A stretch of 64,000 nucleotides of DNA from Hyphococcus luteus (GTDB lineage: Bacteria > Pseudomonadota > Alphaproteobacteria > Caulobacterales > Parvularculaceae). Of this stretch, positions 24,801 to 32,883 are shown in pieces (the first letter of the stretch is position 1; the number at the start of each line of letters is the position of its first letter). Made by a program: the position numbers and the translations under genes. The stretch spans positions 310,001 to 374,000 of the forward strand of contig NZ_PJCH01000005.1 of NCBI RefSeq assembly GCF_002943565.1, written 5' to 3'. The notes beneath the pieces are model-generated. The model was not told where the DNA came from. It was given only the letters and a program-made list of their open reading frames with translations, and did no database searches.

Positions 24801-25640
24801 ATGAATCTGAAATACGCGCTTGCCGCGGCGGCAAGCTTATGCGGCGTTTGTGGCGTCGCCACTACCGCGTCAGCCGCGGAGATCACATTGGAGCTGATCG
24901 ACAGTTACGATCGGGCGGATCCATTCGGCCTCGCCTATGACGGCACGCATATCTGGTGGGCCGACAATGGCGGCGTCATTCGCCAGATGACGACGGACGG
25001 CGTCGACACCGGCGTATCGTTCAGCGGCCCGGTCTGGTCCGAGCTTGCCTGGGATGGCTCGCAACTGATCATGACCCAGAACAACACCGTCTACTTCTTC
25101 GACCGCGACGGCTCGAATATGACGACGCAAACGATCACGGCGGCGCCTTATACGGGCATTCTCGGCCTCAATGACGGCCTTGATTGGGACAATGGCGAAC
25201 TCTGGATCTCACCGGACATCGGCAACGTCTATCGCATGGAGGGCGATCTCTCGGCATTCGTCGGCGCGTCGCCGTTTCTTGGCGGCGGCGGCGGCTATTC
25301 CGGCGTCGAGCGCATTCAGGCGACCAACGGCACGGATTATGTCATCGTCGTCAACGATGCGAGCAGCCCGCGGGAGCTTTGCGTGCACACGCTCGGCGGC
25401 GTGGAAATCGGCTGTCAGGCGTTCTCGAACTCCCGCTATGAGGGCCTTGCCTTTGACGGCCGCTATCTCTGGGCCGCCGATTATTTCGGCGACCGCATCG
25501 ACAAATACGACATTCTCAGCGATGGCGGCTCAATTATCGATCCGGGCGTCGGCGAGGTGCCGCTGCCGGCTGCGCTGCCGCTGATGCTGCTTGGCTTGGG
25601 CGGTCTCGGCGCCGCCGCTCGCCGCAAGAAAAAAGCCTGA
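24801..25640 (+). CDS. VPLPA-CTERM sorting domain-containing surface protein
   Basis: A 279-residue secreted protein. It has an N-terminal signal peptide (about residues 1-25, cleavage after ASA) and a C-terminal sorting signal with the motif VPLPAALPLMLLGLGG, a hydrophobic helix and the basic tail AARRKKKA, recognised as the VPLPA variant of PEP-CTERM signals processed by exosortase-type enzymes. Between them are repeated units such as GLAYDGTHIWWADN, GLDWDNGELWISPD and GLAFDGRYLWAADY, suggesting a beta-propeller of NHL or YVTN type. ATG at 24801 follows a GGAG. The exosortase must be encoded outside the window. Confidence 0.82.
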   Translation: MNLKYALAAAASLCGVCGVATTASAAEITLELIDSYDRADPFGLAYDGTHIWWADNGGVIRQMTTDGVDTGVSFSGPVWSELAWDGSQLIMTQNNTVYFFDRDGSNMTTQTITAAPYTGILGLNDGLDWDNGELWISPDIGNVYRMEGDLSAFVGASPFLGGGGGYSGVERIQATNGTDYVIVVNDASSPRELCVHTLGGVEIGCQAFSNSRYEGLAFDGRYLWAADYFGDRIDKYDILSDGGSIIDPGVGEVPLPAALPLMLLGLGGLGAAARRKKKA

Positions 25641-25665
25641 CGGAAAAACGATCCCCCGCAAACTG

Positions 25666-25696
25666 AAAAAGCGGCGCTTGCTGGCGCCGCTTTTTT
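25666..25696 (+). terminator. Bidirectional terminator
   Basis: AAAAAGCGGCGC pairs with GCGCCGCTTTTT around a 6-base loop, with T-runs on both strands. It lies between the stop codons of the VPLPA-CTERM gene and the convergent ybjN-like gene. Confidence 0.85.
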
Positions 25697-25714
25697 CATG
25701 AGGCTTATTCCGGC

Positions 25715-26236
25715 TTACGAAGTCGGCTCGCCTTCCTGGAATTTCGAGACGAAAGCCGAGATGACGTCGGCCCAACGCGAGATGTTCTGGGACAGGTGCT
25801 CTTCGGTGACGCCGCCGTCGAGTTCGATCACATAATCGACGCCGACCTCGCTTGTGCCTTCGAGAACGTAAGCGCGCCCGAAGACCTGGCTGTCGTTGAA
25901 GCCGTTGACAATGCGGTAGTCGCTCGGGGCCACATCGCGGCCCAGCTCGAAATTGGCGAAAAAGACAAGCGTCTCGCAGGCCTGGGGCGCGCCGGAACAG
26001 GAAAGCGCGCGGACGTAAAAGCCGAACTGGCCCGCCTTGCCCGCCGCCACCGGCGCGCCGGTGGCCTCGTCCGCCATCATGTCGGGGGAGAGCCCGGCGT
26101 CCTCAAGCGCGTCCTCAAGCTGGTCCGCCGTGACGGCGTCGAGCGTCTGCGCGACCGCGCCGGCCGGCGCCAGCGCCAGCACGCCCGCCGCGCCAAAGCT
26201 GGCCGCGCCCGTCAGAAATTTGCGAATGCGCCCCAT
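25715..26236 (-). CDS. Exported YbjN domain-containing protein
   Basis: A 173-residue protein with a signal peptide (about residues 1-29, cleavage after AVA) followed by a YbjN domain. The domain is visible in the helix ADQLEDALEDAGLSPDM and the beta-rich stretch CETLVFFANFELG, ending with the helix SRWADVISAFVSKFQEG. YbjN proteins are chaperone-like (type III chaperone fold) and are tied to stress and motility regulation in enterobacteria, but their exact role is unclear. The start at 26236 is the one giving a signal peptide. A frameshifted copy of the 3' end exists at 24279-24380. Confidence 0.75.
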   Translation of the reverse strand: MGRIRKFLTGAASFGAAGVLALAPAGAVAQTLDAVTADQLEDALEDAGLSPDMMADEATGAPVAAGKAGQFGFYVRALSCSGAPQACETLVFFANFELGRDVAPSDYRIVNGFNDSQVFGRAYVLEGTSEVGVDYVIELDGGVTEEHLSQNISRWADVISAFVSKFQEGEPTS

Positions 26237-26435
26237 CGTCCTTACCCCGCGCTCTTGTCGCCGGCCCCGCCGCCGGCAGAAATCCAGCATGACCCCAGAA
26301 TGAACGATGGAGCGCCCGCTTGGCAATGGTTTCGCCCGGATCGCAGTCAGTTTGGCGCAGCGCCCCCGCGTTGACTTGGAAAAGGGGCGGACTATGTTCG
26401 CCCCACCTTTCAACCGCTGACGTTTCGGGGGTTTC

Positions 26436-26837
26436 ATGGCCGATTCCGCGCAAACCGCGCGTCCTTTATCGCCGCACCTGCAAATCTGGCGCTTCACCGT
26501 CACCATGGCGGCGTCAATCACCCATCGCGCGACCGGCGCCGTGCTTTACGGCGGCTCGCTGCTCCTCGCTGTCTGGACCTACGCGCTGGCCTTCAGCCCG
26601 TCGCTGTTTTCCGCGGTCTCCGGCTTTGTGACCTCGCCGGTCGGCTTCATCATCGTCGCCGGCTATGTCTGGTCGCTGTCTTTCCACCTGATGAACGGGC
26701 TGCGTCACCTTTACTGGGATTCAGGGCGCGGCCTCGCCGTTCCGACCGCAACCAAGACCGCCTGGGCCGTCTATATCGGCTCCGTCATCCTCGCGGCGAT
26801 CATTCTGTGGGCCGGCTACGCCGGCATGGGGGCTTAA
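26436..26837 (+). CDS. sdhC: Succinate dehydrogenase cytochrome b556 subunit
   Basis: SdhC is a membrane anchor of complex II and helps bind heme b and ubiquinone. The 133-residue protein has three membrane segments and the signature RPLSPHLQIW near the N-terminus, SITHRATGAVL at the start of the first helix and the heme-ligand region HLMNGLRHLYWD (about 88-99). It begins the sdhCDA cluster, 3 bp before sdhD. The 200-bp gap to the divergent ybjN gene must hold the promoter. Confidence 0.95.
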   Translation: MADSAQTARPLSPHLQIWRFTVTMAASITHRATGAVLYGGSLLLAVWTYALAFSPSLFSAVSGFVTSPVGFIIVAGYVWSLSFHLMNGLRHLYWDSGRGLAVPTATKTAWAVYIGSVILAAIILWAGYAGMGA

Positions 26838-26840
26838 GCG

Positions 26841-27179
26841 ATGGCGCATCATAAAGGCACCTCTTCCTTCATCATGCAGCGCTTCACCGCGGCGTTGATG
26901 ATCCCCTTGGGGCTCTGGTTCCTGATCGGCGTCGTCTCCCATCTCGGCGCGGATTACGAAGCGGCGCGGGCCTGGCTCGAAAAGCCCCTGAACGGCGTCC
27001 TGACAGCGCTCTTCATCGCCATCGGCGCCTGGCACATGCGCATCGGCATGGGCGAGATCATCGCCGACTATATCGCTTCCGGGCTTAAGACCGTTCTCAA
27101 TCTTGTGAACTGGCTCGTCTGCCTCGCGCTGATCGCGGGCGCGGCCTGGGCCGTATACAATGTTTCCTTCGCAGGCTGA
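26841..27179 (+). CDS. sdhD: Succinate dehydrogenase membrane anchor subunit
   Basis: SdhD is the second anchor of complex II. The 112-residue protein has three membrane segments. The FIMQRFTAALMIPL opening and the block IGAWHMRIGMGEIIADYI (about residues 60-77), which contains the heme-associated histidine, are standard in alphaproteobacterial SdhD. It starts 3 bp after sdhC and is followed 30 bp later by sdhA. Confidence 0.94.
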   Translation: MAHHKGTSSFIMQRFTAALMIPLGLWFLIGVVSHLGADYEAARAWLEKPLNGVLTALFIAIGAWHMRIGMGEIIADYIASGLKTVLNLVNWLVCLALIAGAAWAVYNVSFAG

Positions 27180-27209
27180 CGCCCAACCTTAATCCCTCAG
27201 GATTTCCCA

Positions 27210-28997
27210 ATGTCTTCATCTTACGAAATTGTCGATCACGAATATGACGTTGTCGTCGTCGGCGCCGGCGGCGCGGGACTGCGCGCAACGCTCGGCGCGG
27301 CGCAGGCGGGGCTGAAGACGGCCTGCGTCACCAAGGTCTTCCCGACCCGCTCGCACACCGTGGCGGCGCAGGGCGGCATCTCCGCCTCCCTCGGCAATAT
27401 GGGCGAGGACGACTGGCGCTGGCACATGTACGATACGGTCAAGGGCTCGGACTGGCTCGGCGACCAGGACGCCATCGAATATCTCTGCCGCCACGCGCCC
27501 GCCGCCGTTTACGAGCTCGAGCACTGGGGCGTTCCCTTCTCGCGCACCGAAGAAGGCAAGATCTATCAGCGCGCCTTTGGCGGCATGACCAAGAATTATG
27601 GCGAAGGCCAGGTCCAGCGCACCTGCGCCGCCGCCGACCGCACCGGGCACGCCATCCTGCACACGCTTTACGGCCAGTCGGTGAAGCAGAACGCGAAATT
27701 CTTCATCGAGCATTTCGCCCTCGACCTCATCATGTCCGAAGACGGCGAATGCCGCGGCGTGATTTCGTGGGAGCTCGACACCGGGATCATCCACCGCTTC
27801 GCCGCAAAGATGGTGATCCTCGCCACGGGCGGGTACGGCCGGACCTATTTCTCCTGCACCTCGGCCCACACCTGCACCGGCGACGGCAACGCCATGGTGC
27901 TGCGCGCGGGTCTCCCTCTGCAGGACATGGAGTTCGTGCAGTTCCACCCGACCGGGATTTACGGCGCCGGCGTCCTCATCACCGAGGGCGCGCGCGGCGA
28001 AGGCGGGTATCTGACGAATTCCGAAGGCGAGCGCTTCATGGAGCGTTATGCGCCGTCGGCCAAGGACCTCGCCTCGCGCGACGTCGTTTCGCGCTCCATG
28101 ACCATCGAGATCCGCGAGGGCCGCGGCGTCGGCCCCAACAAGGACCACATCCACCTCAACCTCAATCACCTCGACCCGAAAGTGCTGGCGAGCCGCCTGC
28201 CCGGCATTTCCGAAAGCGCGAAGATTTTCGCCGGCGTCGACGTCACCAAAGAACCGATCCCGGTGATCCCCACCGTCCACTATAATATGGGCGGCATCCC
28301 GACCAATTATCACGGCGAAGTCGTCACCAAGCGCGGCGAGGATTCCGACGCGTCCGTGCCGGGCCTCATGGCCATCGGCGAGGCGGCCTGCGTTTCCGTG
28401 CACGGCGCCAACCGCCTCGGCTCCAATTCGCTGATCGACCTCGTGGTGTTCGGCCGCGCGGCGGGCCTTCGCTGCGGCGAGCTCGTCAAAGCGGACGGCG
28501 CGGTTCCCGACCTGCCGAAAGCCGCGACCGACGAAGCCCTCGCCCGACTCGACAAGTTCCGCCACGCCAAGGGCTCGACGCCCACCGCCGCCTTGCGCGG
28601 ACAGATGCAGCGCGTGATGCAGGAAGACTGCGCCGTCTTCCGCACCGAAGAGACGCTGCAACAGGGCTGCAAGCGCATCCGCGAAGTCTACGACGCCATG
28701 CCCGATATCGGCGTTTCCGACCGCTCGCTGATCTGGAACACCGACCTCGTCGAGACCCTTGAGTTCGACAATCTCATCGCCCAGGCCATCGTCACCATGG
28801 AAGGCGCGGCGAACCGCAAGGAAAGCCGCGGCGCGCACGCGCGCGAGGATTATCCCGACCGCGACGACGCCAACTGGATGAAGCACACCGCCGCCTGGTT
28901 CGCCAACGGCAAGGCGACCATCGATTACCGCCCGGTCCACTCCTATACGATGTCGGACGAGATCAAATATATCGAACCGAAAAAGCGGGTTTATTGA
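27210..28997 (+). CDS. sdhA: Succinate dehydrogenase flavoprotein subunit
   Basis: SdhA oxidises succinate to fumarate with covalently bound FAD. The 595-residue protein has the dinucleotide-binding motif [20 protein letters not shown] (about 11-30), the flavinylation site [11 protein letters not shown] (about 44-54), the active-site region [20 protein letters not shown] and the C-terminal catalytic block [13 protein letters not shown]. Length is typical. A terminator follows the stop codon, and the next sdh gene (sdhB) is 12 kb away, which is unusual for an sdh operon. Confidence 0.97.
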   Translation: MSSSYEIVDHEYDVVVVGAGGAGLRATLGAAQAGLKTACVTKVFPTRSHTVAAQGGISASLGNMGEDDWRWHMYDTVKGSDWLGDQDAIEYLCRHAPAAVYELEHWGVPFSRTEEGKIYQRAFGGMTKNYGEGQVQRTCAAADRTGHAILHTLYGQSVKQNAKFFIEHFALDLIMSEDGECRGVISWELDTGIIHRFAAKMVILATGGYGRTYFSCTSAHTCTGDGNAMVLRAGLPLQDMEFVQFHPTGIYGAGVLITEGARGEGGYLTNSEGERFMERYAPSAKDLASRDVVSRSMTIEIREGRGVGPNKDHIHLNLNHLDPKVLASRLPGISESAKIFAGVDVTKEPIPVIPTVHYNMGGIPTNYHGEVVTKRGEDSDASVPGLMAIGEAACVSVHGANRLGSNSLIDLVVFGRAAGLRCGELVKADGAVPDLPKAATDEALARLDKFRHAKGSTPTAALRGQMQRVMQEDCAVFRTEETLQQGCKRIREVYDAMPDIGVSDRSLIWNTDLVETLEFDNLIAQAIVTMEGAANRKESRGAHAREDYPDRDDANWMKHTAAWFANGKATIDYRPVHSYTMSDEIKYIEPKKRVY

Positions 28998-29002
28998 TGT
29001 TG

Positions 29003-29041
29003 GGCTGGAAGCGAATTTTATATTCGTACAGCCTATTTTTT
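29003..29041 (+). terminator. Terminator of sdhCDA
   Basis: GGCTG / CAGCC and GCGAAT / ATTCG pair (with a small internal mismatch) around a short loop, followed by a six-T run. It lies 5 bp after the sdhA stop codon and before the convergent Abi gene, so sdhB at 40964 must use another promoter. Confidence 0.7.
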
Positions 29042-29057
29042 GAATTGGATTAAACTT

Positions 29058-29990
29058 TTACGCCTTCCAAATTTCGCGCTCAGACCAGTCGGCAGGCATT
29101 CCCATCTGTTTAAGTGGCACATTGGGGTGTTCGCTCATCAATTTCTTCAGTCGCTCCGCCCAATGATTATCTGGTGACACTTGCTTCAGAATTATTTGGA
29201 TCACAGCGAGTTGCGCATACACTTTATTATTAACCTCCAAATCATCTCTATACTTCTTATCGATTAGCGGCTTGATTGTGCAGACTCGATTCCAAAGGCG
29301 GGAATGGTGCGCACAAACGTTCCTTATGTAAGAAATGCAGTGTATCCAAGAGCTAAGGAATTGGTGCTTTAGGCCAAACTTATCGCAAATGTCATTACAC
29401 TCACGCTTATCCATATTCTTGAATGCGATAGAGATTGAGCCAAATGACACCGCCTCAAAAACCATCCAGCACGGCGGCATGTCTGGAGTATCGTAATTCA
29501 GATAGTAATGATTGATGAATACGTCGCGTTTTTTCGCATCCTTTGAATCGTGGCTTATTTGTTCCTTTATATGTTGAATGAATTTCGCGTGATTAAAGTG
29601 ACGACTCAGATTGAAAAGCTTCGAGTCCTGATACCAATTCGGTCCGTGCTTAATCGCAATAGAATTTGAGAGTGATGCCCGGAATGCGACTTCAATTCGT
29701 TCTGTAGCATCCAATACTAAGAGGCGCAGCTTCCTATCGAACACATATCGATCAAGGGCGTCCTTAAAATCGGTACCTTTGAGAAATTCATGTCGGTCTG
29801 GCCCGCGCCCACCTTTCTGAAAGGGGAGGAAATAACCAGAAAGGCGATAGTAACCGATGTGATGAAGGCAATGCTTGGCTTCTTCACGATCCGAAATCTG
29901 CAGCCCCCTACCCTCCAGTAGCTCTAGCTGGTCGTCCACGCTCAACGCGGGTTTGGTGAAGCCTCTAGGCGCTGGGGGAATAACAGTCAT
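29058..29990 (-). CDS. Abi family (AbiD/AbiF-like, HEPN RNase) protein
   Basis: This 310-residue protein belongs to the Abi_2 family of phage abortive-infection proteins, a branch of HEPN RNases. Family motifs are HIGYYRLSGYFLPF (about 44-57) and the HEPN catalytic signature RNVCAHHSRLWNR (RX4H type, about 224-236). These proteins are thought to cleave RNA when triggered, stopping phage growth. ATG at 29990 is preferred over the one 15 bp upstream. Its base composition is visibly lower in GC and its codons differ from neighbours, suggesting lateral transfer. The convergent sdhA lies 60 bp away; a long palindrome lies 108 bp upstream of its start. Confidence 0.85.
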   Translation of the reverse strand: MTVIPPAPRGFTKPALSVDDQLELLEGRGLQISDREEAKHCLHHIGYYRLSGYFLPFQKGGRGPDRHEFLKGTDFKDALDRYVFDRKLRLLVLDATERIEVAFRASLSNSIAIKHGPNWYQDSKLFNLSRHFNHAKFIQHIKEQISHDSKDAKKRDVFINHYYLNYDTPDMPPCWMVFEAVSFGSISIAFKNMDKRECNDICDKFGLKHQFLSSWIHCISYIRNVCAHHSRLWNRVCTIKPLIDKKYRDDLEVNNKVYAQLAVIQIILKQVSPDNHWAERLKKLMSEHPNVPLKQMGMPADWSEREIWKA

Positions 29991-30097
29991 AGAAAACCCG
30001 CCCATGTACGCCGATCTTACGAGAGGCGGGGCGGGTGTTATTGACGCCTAAGTAGGGCGGAACAATTAACACTGCAACAACGCCTTCACTAAAATTA

Positions 30098-30150
30098 CAA
30101 CAGCATGCTAGCAACAAGTTGCAAAGCAACTTGTTGCTAGCATGCTGTTG
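30098..30150 (-). repeat. Perfect 25-bp-arm palindrome upstream of the Abi gene
   Basis: The arms (30098-30122 and 30126-30150) are exactly complementary over 25 bases and separated by AAA. The arm sequence includes CAGCATGCTAGCAACAAG. It sits between the Abi gene (minus) and the winged-helix gene (plus). On the minus strand a TTGACA hexamer lies 8 bases before it, so it could be an operator, an attenuating hairpin in the Abi leader, or the core of a small RNA. Part of a lower-GC tract. Confidence 0.8.
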
Positions 30151-30241
30151 AGCATTTGTCAAGTCTTTCATATTATTGTTTTTCCTATATATTTGTATCT
30201 TCGGTTTTGCAATTTTGTGGCAAAAAAGCTTTGTGCAACAT

Positions 30242-30637
30242 ATGAAAGAAAAGCCTGAAAATCAAGTGGAGCAAAGGCTTCTGTCGGAACTTGAGGAAAT
30301 AAGAAAACAAATATCAGCCTTGGAAGCAGAGCATGCATCCATAGAACGATTGCTGGTGAAACTTCGGCGCGAAAATGTCGCGAAACGTGAAGTGACTAGA
30401 ACCAACAGCATTGACCGCTTGCTGGTCGAGACACAAGTGGTTGAATTTTTAAAGGAATCTGGCCGACCCGTACCAACATCCAAGCTTTATAACTATGCTC
30501 GAGTCACGGTGCGAGAATTGAAAGAAAACACTTTTAGGTCGCAACTTCATCGGATGAAGAAGCGAGGGCTTATTTATTCGCCTAAGGGGCGGCGAGGCGA
30601 ATGGAAGCTAGCGGAAAACATCGAAGAAAATACATAA
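30242..30637 (+). CDS. Coiled-coil winged-helix protein paired with the Abi gene
   Basis: No named family recognised. The 131-residue protein has an N-terminal coiled coil (about residues 8-55, EQRLLSELEEIRKQISALEA and onward) and a C-terminal winged-helix domain (about 70-125) of the kind VVEFLKESGRPVPTSKLYNY, ending in RMKKRGLIYSPKGRRGEW as a recognition wing. This is the plan of a small DNA-binding dimer. ATG at 30242 is used; a TTG at 30176 would add a hydrophobic N-terminus and is less likely. Lower GC content like the Abi gene, with the palindrome between them, suggests they arrived together. Confidence 0.6.
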   Translation: MKEKPENQVEQRLLSELEEIRKQISALEAEHASIERLLVKLRRENVAKREVTRTNSIDRLLVETQVVEFLKESGRPVPTSKLYNYARVTVRELKENTFRSQLHRMKKRGLIYSPKGRRGEWKLAENIEENT

Positions 30638-30670
30638 CTTGACTTGATGCTTAATGCTGCTGCCCGGCCA

Positions 30671-31471
30671 TTACCCAATAAACGGCTCGCCATTCAGCGC
30701 CTGCATGAACGTCGCAAGCGCCAGCGCAACGCCGAGCGCCGCAGCGATCCAGACGGCGCGTTTGGCGGTCGTTGCATCCAACTTGAAGATTTTTTCCGCC
30801 GCATAGCCGAGGAGCGGCAGGGCCTGCATCAGATGCGTCGCGAAGAAATGCGGGACGCGCAGATCGCCGCCCTCGCGCGACCAACCGACAATTGGCAGCC
30901 CGCCGAGATCCGTGCGGGGACCGCCGACCCAGTGGCCGCCGGGCTGCGCCGACATATAGCCGGCGATCACCAGGGTCAGGAGAAAACCGAGCGTCAGGCC
31001 GAGCCCGGCGCTGAGTTTCAAACCGGGCGTCAGCTTTTCCGTGACGGGCGCGCGCAAGAACCAAACGCCAATCACCAGCGCCGGGATCGTCACCACCAGG
31101 ACGCCGGCGCCCATGAAGGTGTAGATGAGCGCGTCGAAGGAGGTTGTGAAATTGAAATGGGAGGCGACGCCCCGTCCCGCCTGGGCGGCGATGACGGCGA
31201 TTTCGACGATCGCCGCGAAGGCCGAAACGCCCGCCATGACGCTCAGCCATCTCGCAGCGCGCGCCTTGTCCGATAAAAACGTGACCAGCAGCGCCAGCGT
31301 CGCCAGATGCAGCGCCGTCGACGCAAAGAATTTCAGCGGCTTGATCCAGACATTGATGTCGTTGACGGTGCGGACATCGAGCTCACGCGCGACCAGCGTC
31401 GCCGGAATGGCGGCGAGCAGCAACAACGCCGCCTGAAGCCACACACGCTCTGAATAAGTAAACCGCTTCAT
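30671..31471 (-). CDS. Seven-segment membrane protein of unknown function
   Basis: The 266-residue product has about seven hydrophobic segments and a conserved-looking luminal loop with GGHWVGGPRTDLGGLPIVGW followed by GGDLRVPHFFATHLMQALPL. Such conserved loops between helices suggest a ligand or metal site, for example the two histidines in the VPHFFATH stretch. No family was recognised. It overlaps the ABA4-like gene by 4 bp, so both are transcribed together, divergent from the LytTR regulator. Confidence 0.6.
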   Translation of the reverse strand: MKRFTYSERVWLQAALLLLAAIPATLVARELDVRTVNDINVWIKPLKFFASTALHLATLALLVTFLSDKARAARWLSVMAGVSAFAAIVEIAVIAAQAGRGVASHFNFTTSFDALIYTFMGAGVLVVTIPALVIGVWFLRAPVTEKLTPGLKLSAGLGLTLGFLLTLVIAGYMSAQPGGHWVGGPRTDLGGLPIVGWSREGGDLRVPHFFATHLMQALPLLGYAAEKIFKLDATTAKRAVWIAAALGVALALATFMQALNGEPFIG

Positions 31472-31932
31472 GCCGTTGCTCCTTTTTGCGCTGCGCCCCG
31501 GACGCCGCCGACGGCGCGCCAGCCGCCATCCGTCAGAACGAACAGGAGGAAGCCGAGCGGGCCGAACATGAAGGTGAAAAAGAGGATCGGGATCTGGATG
31601 AGCCGCGTCAGGCCGGAGGCGTCCGCCCGCGCCGCGATCACCGCGCCGATGGCGAGGTCGAAGGCGAGATAATGGATCCAGCCGGCGAGAAGCGCCTCAT
31701 CGCTGGCGAAAAGCGCCCGGACCGCCGCGAAAGAGCCATACCCGCCCCCGTCGACCCCGGCGAAATAGGCCATCATCAGCCCGCCATAAAGCGCGCTGAG
31801 AAGACCGGGGATCACGATCCCGGCCGCGAACAGCACCCATTCCCACCGCTTCGGCGAGAACAGAAGCAACAGCCACCCGATCATGGCCAGATTGCCGCTC
31901 CAGGAGAACAGCGTTTCGACGTTTAAAGGCAT
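31468..31932 (-). CDS. ABA4-like (DUF4281) membrane protein
   Basis: A 154-residue, four-segment membrane protein of the ABA4-like family (formerly DUF4281). Recognition points are FSWSGNLAMIGWLLLLFSP at the N-terminus, GWIHYLAFDLAIGAVIAARA around residues 90-110 and FMFGPLGFLLFVLT near the end. In plants ABA4 is involved in neoxanthin synthesis; in bacteria the role is unknown. ATG at 31932 is the start of the conserved domain. It shares a 4-bp overlap with the seven-segment protein and is divergent from LytTR (187 bp between starts). Confidence 0.75.
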   Translation of the reverse strand: MPLNVETLFSWSGNLAMIGWLLLLFSPKRWEWVLFAAGIVIPGLLSALYGGLMMAYFAGVDGGGYGSFAAVRALFASDEALLAGWIHYLAFDLAIGAVIAARADASGLTRLIQIPILFFTFMFGPLGFLLFVLTDGGWRAVGGVRGAAQKGATA

Positions 31933-32118
31933 CCCGAAAGTCCCTCGCAAGATTTGTCCGCTTGCGCCGCAGGGATCTCCCCCGGCGCGTCCGGCCCAAT
32001 GGGCGCCGGGGCCTTGCGCCGACGCAATCGGCCTTACGCGAAACGGCTGGAATCCTTCGCCAATTGCAGTAAAAACCACTCGCGAAGCGTGAGATGCAGG
32101 CGAGGATCCGGGGGAGGA

Positions 32119-32871
32119 ATGGCGCTGATCCGCAAATATTTCTGGCTCGGCGCCGCGACCGTGCTGGGGCTCGGCGCGCTCTTCGCCTTTCTCGGCGTTT
32201 ACGACACGGATAATCTGCCGCTTCACCAGCGTTTCATTTTCTGGACGGCGACCATGCTCGCCGGGACGGCGGCAACCGCGCTCGCCGGGCCATGGGTCTT
32301 CAACCGGCTGCTCCCGGGCCGCAGCACAATCCTTCAACTGGCCGTCGTCGCCGCCATCATTTCTTTCCCGGTCTGGCTGGCGATCGGGGCCTTTGAAACC
32401 GGCTTCACCGGCTCCTGGCCTTTGAACGATCTGCCGATGCAGTATCTGCGGATCTTCGCGATTTCCATGATCGTTCTCGGCGGCGGCTATATCGCCGCGC
32501 GGGCGCTCGGCATGATCGGCGGGCCGGCGGGCGGGGAGCCGGCGGAGATATCCCCGGTCCCGGGCTTCCTCGAGCGGCTGCCGGCGAAATATCGCGGCGC
32601 GGCGCTTTATGCGGTGTCGTCGGAAGACCATTATCTGCGCGTTCACACTGATCGCGGAGAAGAGCTGATCCTGATGCGCCTTGCCGACGCCATGCGCGAG
32701 CTTGACGGCGCGGACGGATTGCAGACTCACCGCTCCTGGTGGGTCGCCCGCGACGGCGTCGCCGAGGCCAGCCGGGATAATGGAAAGCAAATGCTGGTCC
32801 TGAAATCCGGCGTTGCGGCGCCGGTCTCGCGCTCTTTCGCGAAAGCCGTCCGGGACGCCAGCCTTACATAG
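32119..32871 (+). CDS. LytTR domain membrane-bound transcriptional regulator
   Basis: The 250-residue protein has four membrane segments (about residues 8-25, 38-56, 70-88, 105-122) and then a C-terminal LytTR DNA-binding domain (about 150-245), identifiable by YAVSSEDHYLRVHTDRGEEL and the closing pattern LQTHRSWWVARDGV and VSRSFAKAVR. It fits the class of membrane-embedded one-component regulators in which the membrane part senses a signal. ATG at 32119 follows a GGGGGAGGA stretch. It is divergent from the two-gene membrane operon 30671-31932, a likely target. Confidence 0.85.
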   Translation: MALIRKYFWLGAATVLGLGALFAFLGVYDTDNLPLHQRFIFWTATMLAGTAATALAGPWVFNRLLPGRSTILQLAVVAAIISFPVWLAIGAFETGFTGSWPLNDLPMQYLRIFAISMIVLGGGYIAARALGMIGGPAGGEPAEISPVPGFLERLPAKYRGAALYAVSSEDHYLRVHTDRGEELILMRLADAMRELDGADGLQTHRSWWVARDGVAEASRDNGKQMLVLKSGVAAPVSRSFAKAVRDASLT

Positions 32872-32883
32872 ATCGGCGCCGGC

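Noticed and set aside
27216-28940. 574-codon minus-strand frame opposite sdhA
   Set aside because: Shadow of sdhA; no family motif and no start signal.
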